Part shown: one piece after another, positions 1 to 5,037 of the stretch
Position numbering within the stretch: position 1 is the stretch's first letter
Layout: every line of letters begins with the position of its first letter
NCBI GenBank assembly: GCA_023146575.1
Contig: JAGLBU010000004.1
Location: forward strand, 1-5,037
DNA length: 5,037 nucleotides
Origin: Methylococcales bacterium
GTDB taxonomy: Bacteria > Pseudomonadota > Gammaproteobacteria > Methylococcales > Methylomonadaceae
Reading direction: 5' to 3'
Notes under the pieces: generated by a model
Told to the model about the DNA's origin: nothing
What the model saw: the letters and a program-made list of their open reading frames with translations, nothing else
Database searches by the model: none
Made by a program: the position numbers and the translations under genes

Positions 1-65
1 AAATGCCTAAAGAAGGCAAATGTGGATCTAAAATGGGCGAAGGAAAATGTGGCGCTAAAAAATAA
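1..65 (+). CDS. 3' end of HvfA/bufferin-like EGKCG-repeat peptide (partial)
   Basis: Only the last 20 codons and the TAA stop are inside the window; the gene enters from the left edge. The visible tail, MPKEGKCGSK followed by MGEGKCGAKK, has two EGKCG motifs nine residues apart in a Lys/Gly-rich setting. From family knowledge, repeated EGKCG at the C-terminus marks HvfA/BufA-type precursors. These are small proteins with a signal peptide whose motif cysteines are modified by MNIO (DUF692) enzymes with a partner protein, giving copper-binding peptides that are exported. The Met at the first full codon is probably internal, because a 20-residue gene would be far too short and no ribosome site is visible. 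The signal peptide and any further motifs would lie upstream. A terminator follows at once, so no modifying enzyme is encoded downstream in the same transcript. The family call rests on the motif alone; another Cys-containing low-complexity protein remains possible. Confidence 0.62.
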   Translation, partial: MPKEGKCGSKMGEGKCGAKK

Positions 66-105
66 TAATTTGTTCAAAAATTATTGATTCCAAGCAATAC
101 ACAAT

Positions 106-147
106 AAACCTCAAAGGTTACTATAATCTTTGGGGTTTTATTTTTTT
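106..147 (+). terminator. Rho-independent terminator after the EGKCG-peptide gene
   Basis: Arms AAACCTCAAAG (106-116) and CTTTGGGGTTT (128-138) pair over 11 bp with a single G-T wobble and an 11-nt loop. A T-rich tail follows, with seven consecutive T at 141-147. It lies 41 nt after the stop of the upstream gene and before the start of the DHH gene. It should therefore end the upstream transcript and separate the two genes. Confidence 0.85.
122..127 (+). promoter_or_regulatory. Candidate -10 box for the DHH gene, inside the terminator loop
   Basis: A perfect TATAAT lies 40 nt before the ATG at 168, inside the loop of the preceding terminator. No convincing -35 box is present at 16-18 nt; the hexamer at 17-nt spacing is ACACAA. 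TTGATT at 84-89 is too far away. No TGn extension precedes the box. The following gene needs a promoter, because the terminator should block read-through, and this is the best candidate. AT-richness makes a chance match possible. Confidence 0.35.
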
Positions 148-167
148 AATTAAAGGGTTTTTAAATT

Positions 168-1127
168 ATGCAAATTGATGTTTTTAATGGTGATGCCGAT
201 GGTATTTGTGCGCTCTTGCAATTACGTTTTGCACACCCATGTAAGACACAGTTAATTACAGGCGTAAAGCGTGATATTAATTTATTATCCAAAGTACAAG
301 CGACTAAGGGCGATAAAATAACCGTTTTAGATATATCATTAGCAAAAAATCACCAAGATGCCATAAGACTATTAGAACAAGGCGTTGATATTTTTTATGT
401 CGATCATCATTTAATCAAAATAATTCCTAAACACCCTAATTTAAAAACCCTAATCAATATGGATAGCAATGTCTGTACCAGCCTGTTGATGAATCAATTT
501 TTACAGGGAGAATTTTATCAGTGGGGCGTTGTAGGCGCTTTTGGGGATAATATGAGCCTTACGGTCATTAAAGCGATAGAAGGCTTTTGTTTGAATGATC
601 GTGAACTGAAGGCGTTAAAACAATTGGGCGTTTGCATTAATTACAATGCCTATGGTCGTTCAGTTGAAGATTTACACATTGCCCCTGATGTGTTGTATCA
701 AAAACTCTCGGCTTATAAATCCCCTTTTGAATTTATGGCAGACACCCCAAAATTGTATCAACAATTAGTTTCAAATTATGAAGCTGATATGGCGTGTGCA
801 ACGAAAATTTCAGCCAATTATGACGATGATACGGTTGCAGTTTATGAATTTCCTGACACAATGTGGGCGCGACGTGTGAATGGGGTATTTGCAAACAACT
901 TAGCCAATCAATTTCCTGATCGGGCGCATGCTATCTTAAGCCTTAACACGGAAGACAATAGCTACCAAGTCAGTGTAAGGTCGCCCTTGAATAATAAATG
1001 GGGCGCAGATGAATTATGCAGTTCTTTTTCGACAGGAGGGGGACGAAAAAGCGCCGCTGGGATCAATTACCTGAAAAAGGAAGAACGATCTTTATTTATA
1101 CAGCGCTTTAAAGATAAATACCGTTAA
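168..1127 (+). CDS. DHH/DHHA1-family phosphoesterase, substrate unknown
   Basis: The product is a 319-residue soluble protein with no signal peptide or membrane segment. The N-terminal DHH domain shows NGDADG (7-12, metal-binding Asp9 and Asp11), Asp55 in VLDIS, the signature Asp79-His80-His81 and GDN at 126-128. The C-terminal DHHA1-like part ends in GGGRKSAAG (290-298), where the substrate-binding motif of RecJ/NrnA relatives usually reads GGGH. The superfamily uses metal ions to hydrolyse phosphodiester or phosphoanhydride bonds in nanoRNA, pAp, single-stranded DNA, cyclic dinucleotides or polyphosphate. I recall similar stand-alone proteins in many proteobacteria, often labelled only 'DHH family phosphoesterase', but know of no defined substrate. 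The ATG at 168 is preceded by AAGGG at 153-157 with a 10-nt spacer, and motif I begins at once, so an N-terminal extension is unlikely. It appears monocistronic, with a terminator upstream and a convergent gene 5 nt downstream. Confidence 0.85.
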   Translation: MQIDVFNGDADGICALLQLRFAHPCKTQLITGVKRDINLLSKVQATKGDKITVLDISLAKNHQDAIRLLEQGVDIFYVDHHLIKIIPKHPNLKTLINMDSNVCTSLLMNQFLQGEFYQWGVVGAFGDNMSLTVIKAIEGFCLNDRELKALKQLGVCINYNAYGRSVEDLHIAPDVLYQKLSAYKSPFEFMADTPKLYQQLVSNYEADMACATKISANYDDDTVAVYEFPDTMWARRVNGVFANNLANQFPDRAHAILSLNTEDNSYQVSVRSPLNNKWGADELCSSFSTGGGRKSAAGINYLKKEERSLFIQRFKDKYR

Positions 1128-1132
1128 AAATT

Positions 1133-2377
1133 TTATTTATAACGCTTAAACACTAATGATCCATTAGTGCCTCCAAAGCCAAACGAATTTGAAATCGCCG
1201 CCTCAATTTTCATATCACGGGCAGTATTGGCGACAAAATCTAAATCACATTCAGGGTCTTGGTTTTCAAGGTTGATGGTTGGTGGTGCTATTTGATGTTT
1301 AAGACTTAGGGCGGTAAAAATAGCTTCAATTCCCCCAGCCGCGCCGAGTAAATGACCAATCATTGATTTAGTCGAGCTGACGGCTACTTTATAAGCATGA
1401 TTCCCTAAAGCGGCTTTCATTGCTTGGGTTTCACCCACATCGCCCGCAGGAGTTGAAGTACCATGGGCATTAATATAATCAATATCATCTGCATTCATGC
1501 CTGCATCTCGTAAGGCATTACGCATACAACGTGCAGCACCTTCACCACCAACAGATGGCGATGTCATATGGAAAGCATCACCACTCATACCATAGCCTAC
1601 GAGTTCAGCATAAATTTTAGCACCGCGTGCTTTGGCGTGTTCCAATTCTTCGAGAACTAATACACCCGCGCCATCGCTTAAGACAAAACCATCACGGTCT
1701 TTATCCCAAGGACGACTCGCCGCTTGCGGATCATCATTACGCCGCGATAAGGCTCTCGCCGATGAAAATCCACCCATTGCGGTTGGAGAGCTGGTGCAAC
1801 GTTCAGCGCCACCTGCAACCATAACATCCGCATCGCCATATTTAATTAAACGAGCGGCATCCCCAATATTATGCGTTCCCGTGCTACAAGCGGTTACAAT
1901 GGCAAAGTTAGGCCCTTTTAAGCCATATTTTATTGAAAGGTTGCCCGAAATCATATTGATGATATTACCAGGGACAAAAAAGGGCGAAATACGCTTAGGG
2001 CCTTTTTTATCATAAGTGGCATAACATTCTTCAATACCCGTTATTCCACCAATACCCGAACCAATTGCCACACCAATACGATCCGCATTTTCCTCTGTCA
2101 CTTCAATACCTGAATCGTCTATCGCTTGACAGCCTGCCGCAATGCCATAATGAATAAAACCATCCATTCGTTTGGCATCTTTAACAGGAATATACTGACC
2201 AATATCAAAATTTCGAATCACACCACCAAAGGTGGTCGCAAAAGATGAAATATCAAACGAATCAATGGCGCTAATACCACTTTTACCATTAATAATACCA
2301 TCCCATGTTTCTTCAACGGTATTGGCTAAAGGTGTGATTGCACCTAATCCTGTTATAACAACTCGACGAGTATTCAA
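1133..2377 (-). CDS. fabF: Beta-ketoacyl-[ACP] synthase II
   Basis: This elongating condensing enzyme of type II fatty acid synthesis (KAS II) decarboxylates malonyl-ACP and joins it to an acyl chain held on the active-site Cys. In E. coli it also performs the temperature-sensitive C16:1 to C18:1 step. The 414 residues match E. coli FabF (413) along the whole length. The thiolase-fold catalytic set is intact: Cys164 in TACSTG, His305 in [11 protein letters not shown], Lys337 in SSTKS and His342 in GHLLGAAG. The Gly-rich loop [11 protein letters not shown] is at 397-407. The start is TTG at 2377. No in-frame ATG or GTG lies between it and an upstream in-frame TAA, and an AAGG ribosome site (2386-2389) sits 8 nt ahead. 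The next residues (RRVVITGLG) align with the family N-terminus. It lies 61 nt after acpP and is probably co-transcribed with it. The usual downstream pabC/mltG genes are absent. Confidence 0.97.
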   Translation of the reverse strand: MNTRRVVITGLGAITPLANTVEETWDGIINGKSGISAIDSFDISSFATTFGGVIRNFDIGQYIPVKDAKRMDGFIHYGIAAGCQAIDDSGIEVTEENADRIGVAIGSGIGGITGIEECYATYDKKGPKRISPFFVPGNIINMISGNLSIKYGLKGPNFAIVTACSTGTHNIGDAARLIKYGDADVMVAGGAERCTSSPTAMGGFSSARALSRRNDDPQAASRPWDKDRDGFVLSDGAGVLVLEELEHAKARGAKIYAELVGYGMSGDAFHMTSPSVGGEGAARCMRNALRDAGMNADDIDYINAHGTSTPAGDVGETQAMKAALGNHAYKVAVSSTKSMIGHLLGAAGGIEAIFTALSLKHQIAPPTINLENQDPECDLDFVANTARDMKIEAAISNSFGFGGTNGSLVFKRYK

Positions 2378-2385
2378 AATATCAA

Positions 2386-2403
2386 CCTTGAAAGCTTAAA
2401 AGG
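2386..2403 (-). promoter_or_regulatory. fabF ribosome site within an imperfect palindrome
   Basis: Read on the minus strand, CCTTTTAAGCTTTCAAGG is an 18-bp palindrome with two mismatched pairs, centred on AAGCTT. Its last four bases, AAGG, are the Shine-Dalgarno of the TTG-started fabF, and the leading CCTT could pair with them. This could reduce FabF translation relative to AcpP. The stem is only about 4 bp, so any effect would be modest. The Shine-Dalgarno itself is secure; the regulatory role is inference. Confidence 0.4.
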
Positions 2404-2438
2404 TAAGGAAAGATAAAAACAATATGCTTTGGTCTTTC

Positions 2439-2678
2439 TTAGCTTGAGGTGTTTGCATTGATATATTCAACCGCAAGCTTAACGGTCGTAATTTTTTCCG
2501 CTTCTTCATCTGGAATTTCAGTTTCAAATTCTTCTTCGAGTGCCATTACTAATTCGACCGTATCTAAAGAATCGGCACCAAGATCATCAACAAAGGAAGA
2601 ATCACTCGACACTTCTTCTGTTTTAACGCCCAATTGCTCAGAAACGATTTTTATTACTCTTTCTTGAATATCACTCAT
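2439..2678 (-). CDS. acpP: Acyl carrier protein
   Basis: This is the small acidic cytosolic protein that carries growing acyl chains as thioesters on a 4'-phosphopantetheine arm. It serves FabD, FabH, FabG and FabF encoded around it, as well as lipid A and phospholipid synthesis. The 79 residues align nearly end to end with E. coli AcpP (78). Ser37 in GADSLDTVE receives the arm, and the acidic recognition helix ([20 protein letters not shown]) is intact. I chose ATG at 2678: AGGA at 2687-2690 lies 8 nt upstream and MSDIQERV matches the family start. A TTG five codons earlier (2693) would overlap that ribosome site and add MRKIK, which is foreign to the family. It has its own promoter, and a terminator separates it from fabG, which fits the need for far more ACP than enzyme. 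Confidence 0.97.
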   Translation of the reverse strand: MSDIQERVIKIVSEQLGVKTEEVSSDSSFVDDLGADSLDTVELVMALEEEFETEIPDEEAEKITTVKLAVEYINANTSS

Positions 2679-2711
2679 TTTTATTTTCCTCAATCACGAT
2701 AAGTAGTGGTT

Positions 2712-2740
2712 ATTATAGACACTTAATTAAAAATTTTACA
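2712..2740 (-). promoter_or_regulatory. Sigma70-type promoter for acpP(-fabF)
   Basis: On the minus strand a perfect -10 TATAAT (2712-2717) is preceded, with a 17-nt spacer, by TGTAAA (2735-2740), a moderate -35. Transcription would start near 2705, about 27 nt before the acpP ATG and downstream of the fabG terminator. The position, spacing and perfect -10 support it; the weak -35 is the main reservation. E. coli acpP also has promoters of its own. Confidence 0.65.
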
Positions 2741-2753
2741 GGTATGTTAAATT

Positions 2754-2785
2754 AAAAAACTTGCCATCAGACCAGACCAGATGGC
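2754..2785 (-). terminator. Intrinsic terminator of the fabHDG transcript
   Basis: On the minus strand, GCCATC (2780-2785) and GATGGC (2763-2768) form a perfect 6-bp stem around an 11-nt loop (TGGTCTGGTCT). AAG and then six T (2754-2759) follow. It starts 38 nt after the fabG stop and lies upstream of the acpP promoter. The stem is short and the T run begins 3 nt late, so termination may be partial and let some transcripts reach acpP. Confidence 0.65.
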
Positions 2786-2791
2786 GGGGGA

Positions 2792-2819
2792 ATTATACTT
2801 GATAATACAATAAAGTCAC
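2792..2819 (-). promoter_or_regulatory. Possible second promoter ahead of acpP
   Basis: On the minus strand GTGACT (2814-2819; four of six bases of TTGACA) lies 16 nt before a perfect TATAAT (2792-2797), just after the fabG stop. Transcripts would start near 2785, at the edge of the terminator hairpin, and carry it near their 5' end. It may be a real tandem promoter or an AT-rich coincidence. Confidence 0.3.
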
Positions 2820-2823
2820 AGTT

Positions 2824-3552
2824 TTACGCCATAAACATGCCACCATTCACATGCAATGTTTCACCTGTAATGTAGCTTGCGCCATCTGAGGCTAAAAAAG
2901 AAACGGCATGGGCAATTTCACTTGCCTCGCCCAATCGTCTTAAAGGAATCGCGTTTAAAAGGGTTTGTTTATGCTCATCGGTTAATTCACGGGTCATATC
3001 GGTATCAATAAAACCAGGGGAAACCGTGTTGATCGTAATGTTACGAGAACCCACTTCTTTTGCCAACGATTTACTAAAGCCAATAAGGCCTGCTTTAGCG
3101 GCAGCATAATTACTTTGTCCAGCATTACCTGTCGCACCAACCACCGATGAAATATGAATAATTCGACCACTTTTGACTTTCATCATTCCACGTAAAACCG
3201 CTTTACTCATTCGAAAGACCGAGGTTAAATTAGTGCTAATAATGTCATTCCATTCATCTTCTTTCATGCGCATTAATAAATTATCGCGGGTGATCCCTGC
3301 GTTATTGACTAACACCCAAGGTGCGCCAAAATCATGATTAATGGTTTTTAAGACAGTCGTTATGGAGTCAATATCGGTTACATTAAGGGTTAAACCATGT
3401 CCATTTTCAGCTAAATAGTCTGAAATTGCACTCGCACCTTTATCAGAAGTTGCAGTACCAATAACAAAAAAACCATCGGCGCTTAATTTTTCAGCAATCG
3501 CACGACCAATACCCCGACTTGCCCCCGTTACTAAGGCTATTTTTTTATCCAT
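2824..3552 (-). CDS. fabG: 3-oxoacyl-[ACP] reductase
   Basis: This is the NADPH-dependent reductase of beta-ketoacyl-ACP to (R)-3-hydroxyacyl-ACP, the first reduction of each elongation cycle. It works as a cytosolic tetramer. The 242 residues (E. coli 244) form one classical short-chain dehydrogenase domain. It has the cofactor motif TGASRGIG (9-16), NNAG (83-86) and the catalytic tetrad Asn108, Ser136, Tyr149 and Lys153. Arg170 matches E. coli Arg172, used in ACP docking; Lys127 replaces Arg129, keeping the charge. The C-terminus ITGETLHVNGGMFMA is typical. ATG at 3552 is preceded by GGAG with a 7-nt spacer. The start overlaps the fabD stop by 8 nt (ATGGATAA), which suggests translational coupling. 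FabG paralogues abound in bacteria, but the fab-cluster position and close match to E. coli FabG support the housekeeping enzyme. Confidence 0.97.
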   Translation of the reverse strand: MDKKIALVTGASRGIGRAIAEKLSADGFFVIGTATSDKGASAISDYLAENGHGLTLNVTDIDSITTVLKTINHDFGAPWVLVNNAGITRDNLLMRMKEDEWNDIISTNLTSVFRMSKAVLRGMMKVKSGRIIHISSVVGATGNAGQSNYAAAKAGLIGFSKSLAKEVGSRNITINTVSPGFIDTDMTRELTDEHKQTLLNAIPLRRLGEASEIAHAVSFLASDGASYITGETLHVNGGMFMA

Positions 3553-4495
3553 TTAATGTCTCCAAAACAGTGTCTAAACTTTTAGAGTCAAACACAGCCA
3601 AATGCGTTGCCCCTTTAATAATACGTTTATTTAATCCCATCAAAACCTTACCAGGGCCTATTTCTACAAATTGGCTCACCTGTTGCTGATGTATATAATT
3701 AATGGTTTCTGTCCAACGAACGGGCATAAATAATTGTTCGGTCAGCGCGGTTTGGATTTCAACTGTATTAGTATGTTGCGCGACATCTGTATTATGAATT
3801 AACGAAATAGTTGGTGTTGAAAAATGAATCTTTTCAAGCTCAACACTAAGGTGCTCAGCCGCCTCTTTCATTAAAGCACAATGAGAGGGTACGCTTACAG
3901 GTAATTTTATCGCCCGCTTTGCCCCTGATTCTTTCGCAATCACCATCGCACGTTCAACCGCACTGATATTACCTGCGATCACCACTTGCCCTATAGAATT
4001 AAAGTTTACGGCTGACACAACTTCGCCTTGTTCCGCTTCAGCACAAACATCAATCACTTGTTGATCTTTTAAGCCTAAAATAGCCGCCATTGCCCCCACA
4101 CCTGCTGGCACAGCTTGTTGCATAAAGCGTCCACGCTGAACCACCAGTTTTAAGGCATCGTCAAAGCTTAGCGCCTTTGAGCAAACCAACGCACTATATT
4201 CCCCTAAGCTATGACCTGCCACCCACATCGGACGAATATCGGATTGCTGTGTCCATAAACGCCAAACAGCAATGCCTGCCGCTAACATAGCAGGTTGTGT
4301 ATTGTGAGTTTGGTTTAACTCATCGGCAGAGCCTTGTTGCGTTAATACCCATAAATCAAATTTTATGGCATCAGAGGCTTGCTCAAACGTTTCTTTAATA
4401 ACAGGGTGAAATTCTGCCAATTCAGCCAACATTCCAATGGCTTGAGAACCTTGCCCAGGGAAGACAAACGCTAATTCATTTTTTATAGTTTCCAT
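3545..4495 (-). CDS. fabD: Malonyl-CoA:ACP transacylase
   Basis: This enzyme transfers malonyl from CoA to the AcpP phosphopantetheine, supplying the extender for FabH and FabF. The 316 residues form a single alpha/beta-hydrolase-like acyltransferase domain, a little longer than E. coli FabD (309). Visible functional residues are Gln15 in PGQGSQ (oxyanion hole), nucleophile Ser96 in GHSLGEY, Arg121 in QRGRFM (binds the malonyl carboxylate), His205 in VPSHCALM (catalytic partner) and Gln254 in EQLFMPVRW. All sit at a constant offset of four from the E. coli positions. The C-terminal VEIGPGKVL is also typical. ATG at 4495 has AAGG (4502-4505) 6 nt ahead, overlapping the fabH stop codon. The 8-nt gap from fabH and the 8-nt overlap with fabG indicate one transcript with coupled translation. 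Confidence 0.97.
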   Translation of the reverse strand: METIKNELAFVFPGQGSQAIGMLAELAEFHPVIKETFEQASDAIKFDLWVLTQQGSADELNQTHNTQPAMLAAGIAVWRLWTQQSDIRPMWVAGHSLGEYSALVCSKALSFDDALKLVVQRGRFMQQAVPAGVGAMAAILGLKDQQVIDVCAEAEQGEVVSAVNFNSIGQVVIAGNISAVERAMVIAKESGAKRAIKLPVSVPSHCALMKEAAEHLSVELEKIHFSTPTISLIHNTDVAQHTNTVEIQTALTEQLFMPVRWTETINYIHQQQVSQFVEIGPGKVLMGLNKRIIKGATHLAVFDSKSLDTVLETLNG

Positions 4496-4503
4496 GCTGA
4501 ACC

Positions 4504-5037
4504 TTAATATTTAACCAGAGCCGAACCCCAAGTGAAACCTGCGCCAAACGCTTCTAATAAAACGACGTGACCGCGTTGAATTTTACCAGTGATAACGCCT
4601 TCATTTAGGGCTAATAATACCGAAGCTGATGAGGTATTTCCTTGATTTTCTAAGGTTACAATCACCTGATCCATCGACATTTTTAATTTTCGAGCAGTAG
4701 CGGCGATAATACGGGTATTGGCTTGATGAGGCACCAACCAATCAATATCGGTTTTTTCCATATTATTAGCCACAAGGGTTTCATCAACAATGCGTCCCAA
4801 TGTATTGACTGCCATTTTAAAAACTTCATTGCCACGCATATTAATCACACCTGCTTCAGTTTGATTTTTATCTGTTGCGGTTTGTGGGTTTGGGCAATAG
4901 AGTAAATCTTCGTACTCACCATCCGAATGAATATGGGTGGATAAAACCCCTGCTTCTTCAGAGGAGTCCAATAAAACCGCACCTGCGCCATCACCAAATA
5001 AAATACAGGTGCCTCTGTCATTCCAATCGACTAAGCG
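4504..5037 (-). CDS. fabH: Beta-ketoacyl-[ACP] synthase III (3' part)
   Basis: KAS III starts each fatty acid by condensing an acyl-CoA, normally acetyl-CoA, with malonyl-ACP, and is a site of feedback control by long-chain acyl-ACP. The window holds the last 177 codons. The reading frame is open to the right edge, starting [20 protein letters not shown], so roughly 140 N-terminal residues, including the catalytic Cys, lie outside. The other two catalytic residues are present: His104 of the fragment in WLVPHQAN and Asn134 in NQGNTSSAS, 30 apart exactly as E. coli His244 and Asn274. The C-terminal [18 protein letters not shown] is characteristic. The TTG at 4971 is an internal Leu codon, not a start. 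The fabD start follows 8 nt after the stop, as expected for a fabHDG operon. FabH2-type starters with other acyl-CoA preferences cannot be excluded from this half. Confidence 0.96.
   Translation of the reverse strand, partial: RLVDWNDRGTCILFGDGAGAVLLDSSEEAGVLSTHIHSDGEYEDLLYCPNPQTATDKNQTEAGVINMRGNEVFKMAVNTLGRIVDETLVANNMEKTDIDWLVPHQANTRIIAATARKLKMSMDQVIVTLENQGNTSSASVLLALNEGVITGKIQRGHVVLLEAFGAGFTWGSALVKY

Noticed and set aside
64..85. An AATAATTT / AAATTATT 8-bp inverted repeat right after the first stop codon
   Set aside because: It is A-T only and lacks a T run. The strong terminator at 106-147 explains the gene end better.
1627..2015. Two + strand open frames inside fabF (1627-1824 and 1632-2015)
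   Set aside because: They lie antisense to a full-length, highly conserved fabF, lack recognisable domains, and look like shadows of its codon pattern.
2378..2438. A terminator or separate promoter between acpP and fabF
   Set aside because: GAAAGA/TCTTTC can pair only across a 19-nt loop, with no T run after it. No -10/-35 pair with good spacing was seen, so acpP-fabF co-transcription is the simpler reading.
2449..2667. A + strand 72-codon open frame over acpP
   Set aside because: Its Ser/Thr-rich composition is what the antisense of the acidic ACP codons gives. No family is recognisable.
2679..2693. TTG start at 2693, giving an 84-residue ACP
   Set aside because: It overlaps the AGGA ribosome site of the ATG at 2678, and the extra five residues do not fit the family.
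4723..4905. A + strand 60-codon open frame over fabH
   Set aside because: It is antisense to conserved FabH catalytic-region codons, short, with no family resemblance.
4504..4971. fabH read as a short 155-residue protein from TTG at 4971
   Set aside because: The frame stays open to the right edge and encodes the conserved FabH sequence [14 protein letters not shown] upstream, so the TTG is an internal Leu codon.
1..5037. CRISPR arrays, tRNA or rRNA genes, insertion sequences and phage genes
   Set aside because: No spaced repeat array, cloverleaf, transposase or integrase motif was seen on either strand. Apart from 1-167 and the fabG-acpP gap, nearly all the sequence is coding.

Overview
The window is a stretch of AT-rich bacterial chromosome. 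The encoded fatty-acid proteins resemble those of E. coli closely, and the gene order fabH-fabD-fabG-acpP-fabF is the classic gammaproteobacterial one. The host is therefore most likely a low-GC gammaproteobacterium, perhaps from an aquatic, sulfur- or methane-oxidising lineage. That last point is inference, and no genus can be named from this sequence alone. All seven genes end in TAA.

Layout. Positions 1-65 hold the last 20 codons of a + strand gene whose product ends in two EGKCG motifs. This is the hallmark of HvfA/bufferin-type precursors of post-translationally modified copper-binding peptides. A strong intrinsic terminator (106-147) follows, and a consensus TATAAT sits in its loop. A complete + strand gene at 168-1127 encodes a DHH/DHHA1-family phosphoesterase. 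Only 5 nt beyond its stop, the minus-strand fab cluster ends with fabF (1133-2377, TTG start). Reading leftward from the right edge, the cluster is fabH (3' part only), fabD, fabG, acpP and fabF. It continues past the window edge at 5037.

How the genes work together. FabD loads malonyl from CoA onto AcpP. FabH condenses acetyl-CoA with malonyl-ACP to start a chain. FabG reduces the beta-ketoacyl-ACP, and FabF carries out later condensations. fabH, fabD and fabG are tightly packed (8-nt gap, then 8-nt overlap) and look translationally coupled. A 145-nt gap separates fabG from acpP. It holds an intrinsic terminator for fabHDG and, beyond it, a good acpP promoter (TGTAAA-17-TATAAT). This allows the abundant carrier protein, with fabF, to be transcribed separately.

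The core genes are ordinary housekeeping. I found no new multigene system in the window. The points most worth following are the HvfA-like peptide end immediately followed by a terminator, the DHH protein with an altered GGGH motif sitting where pabC/mltG often follow fabF, and the regulatory structures around acpP and fabF.
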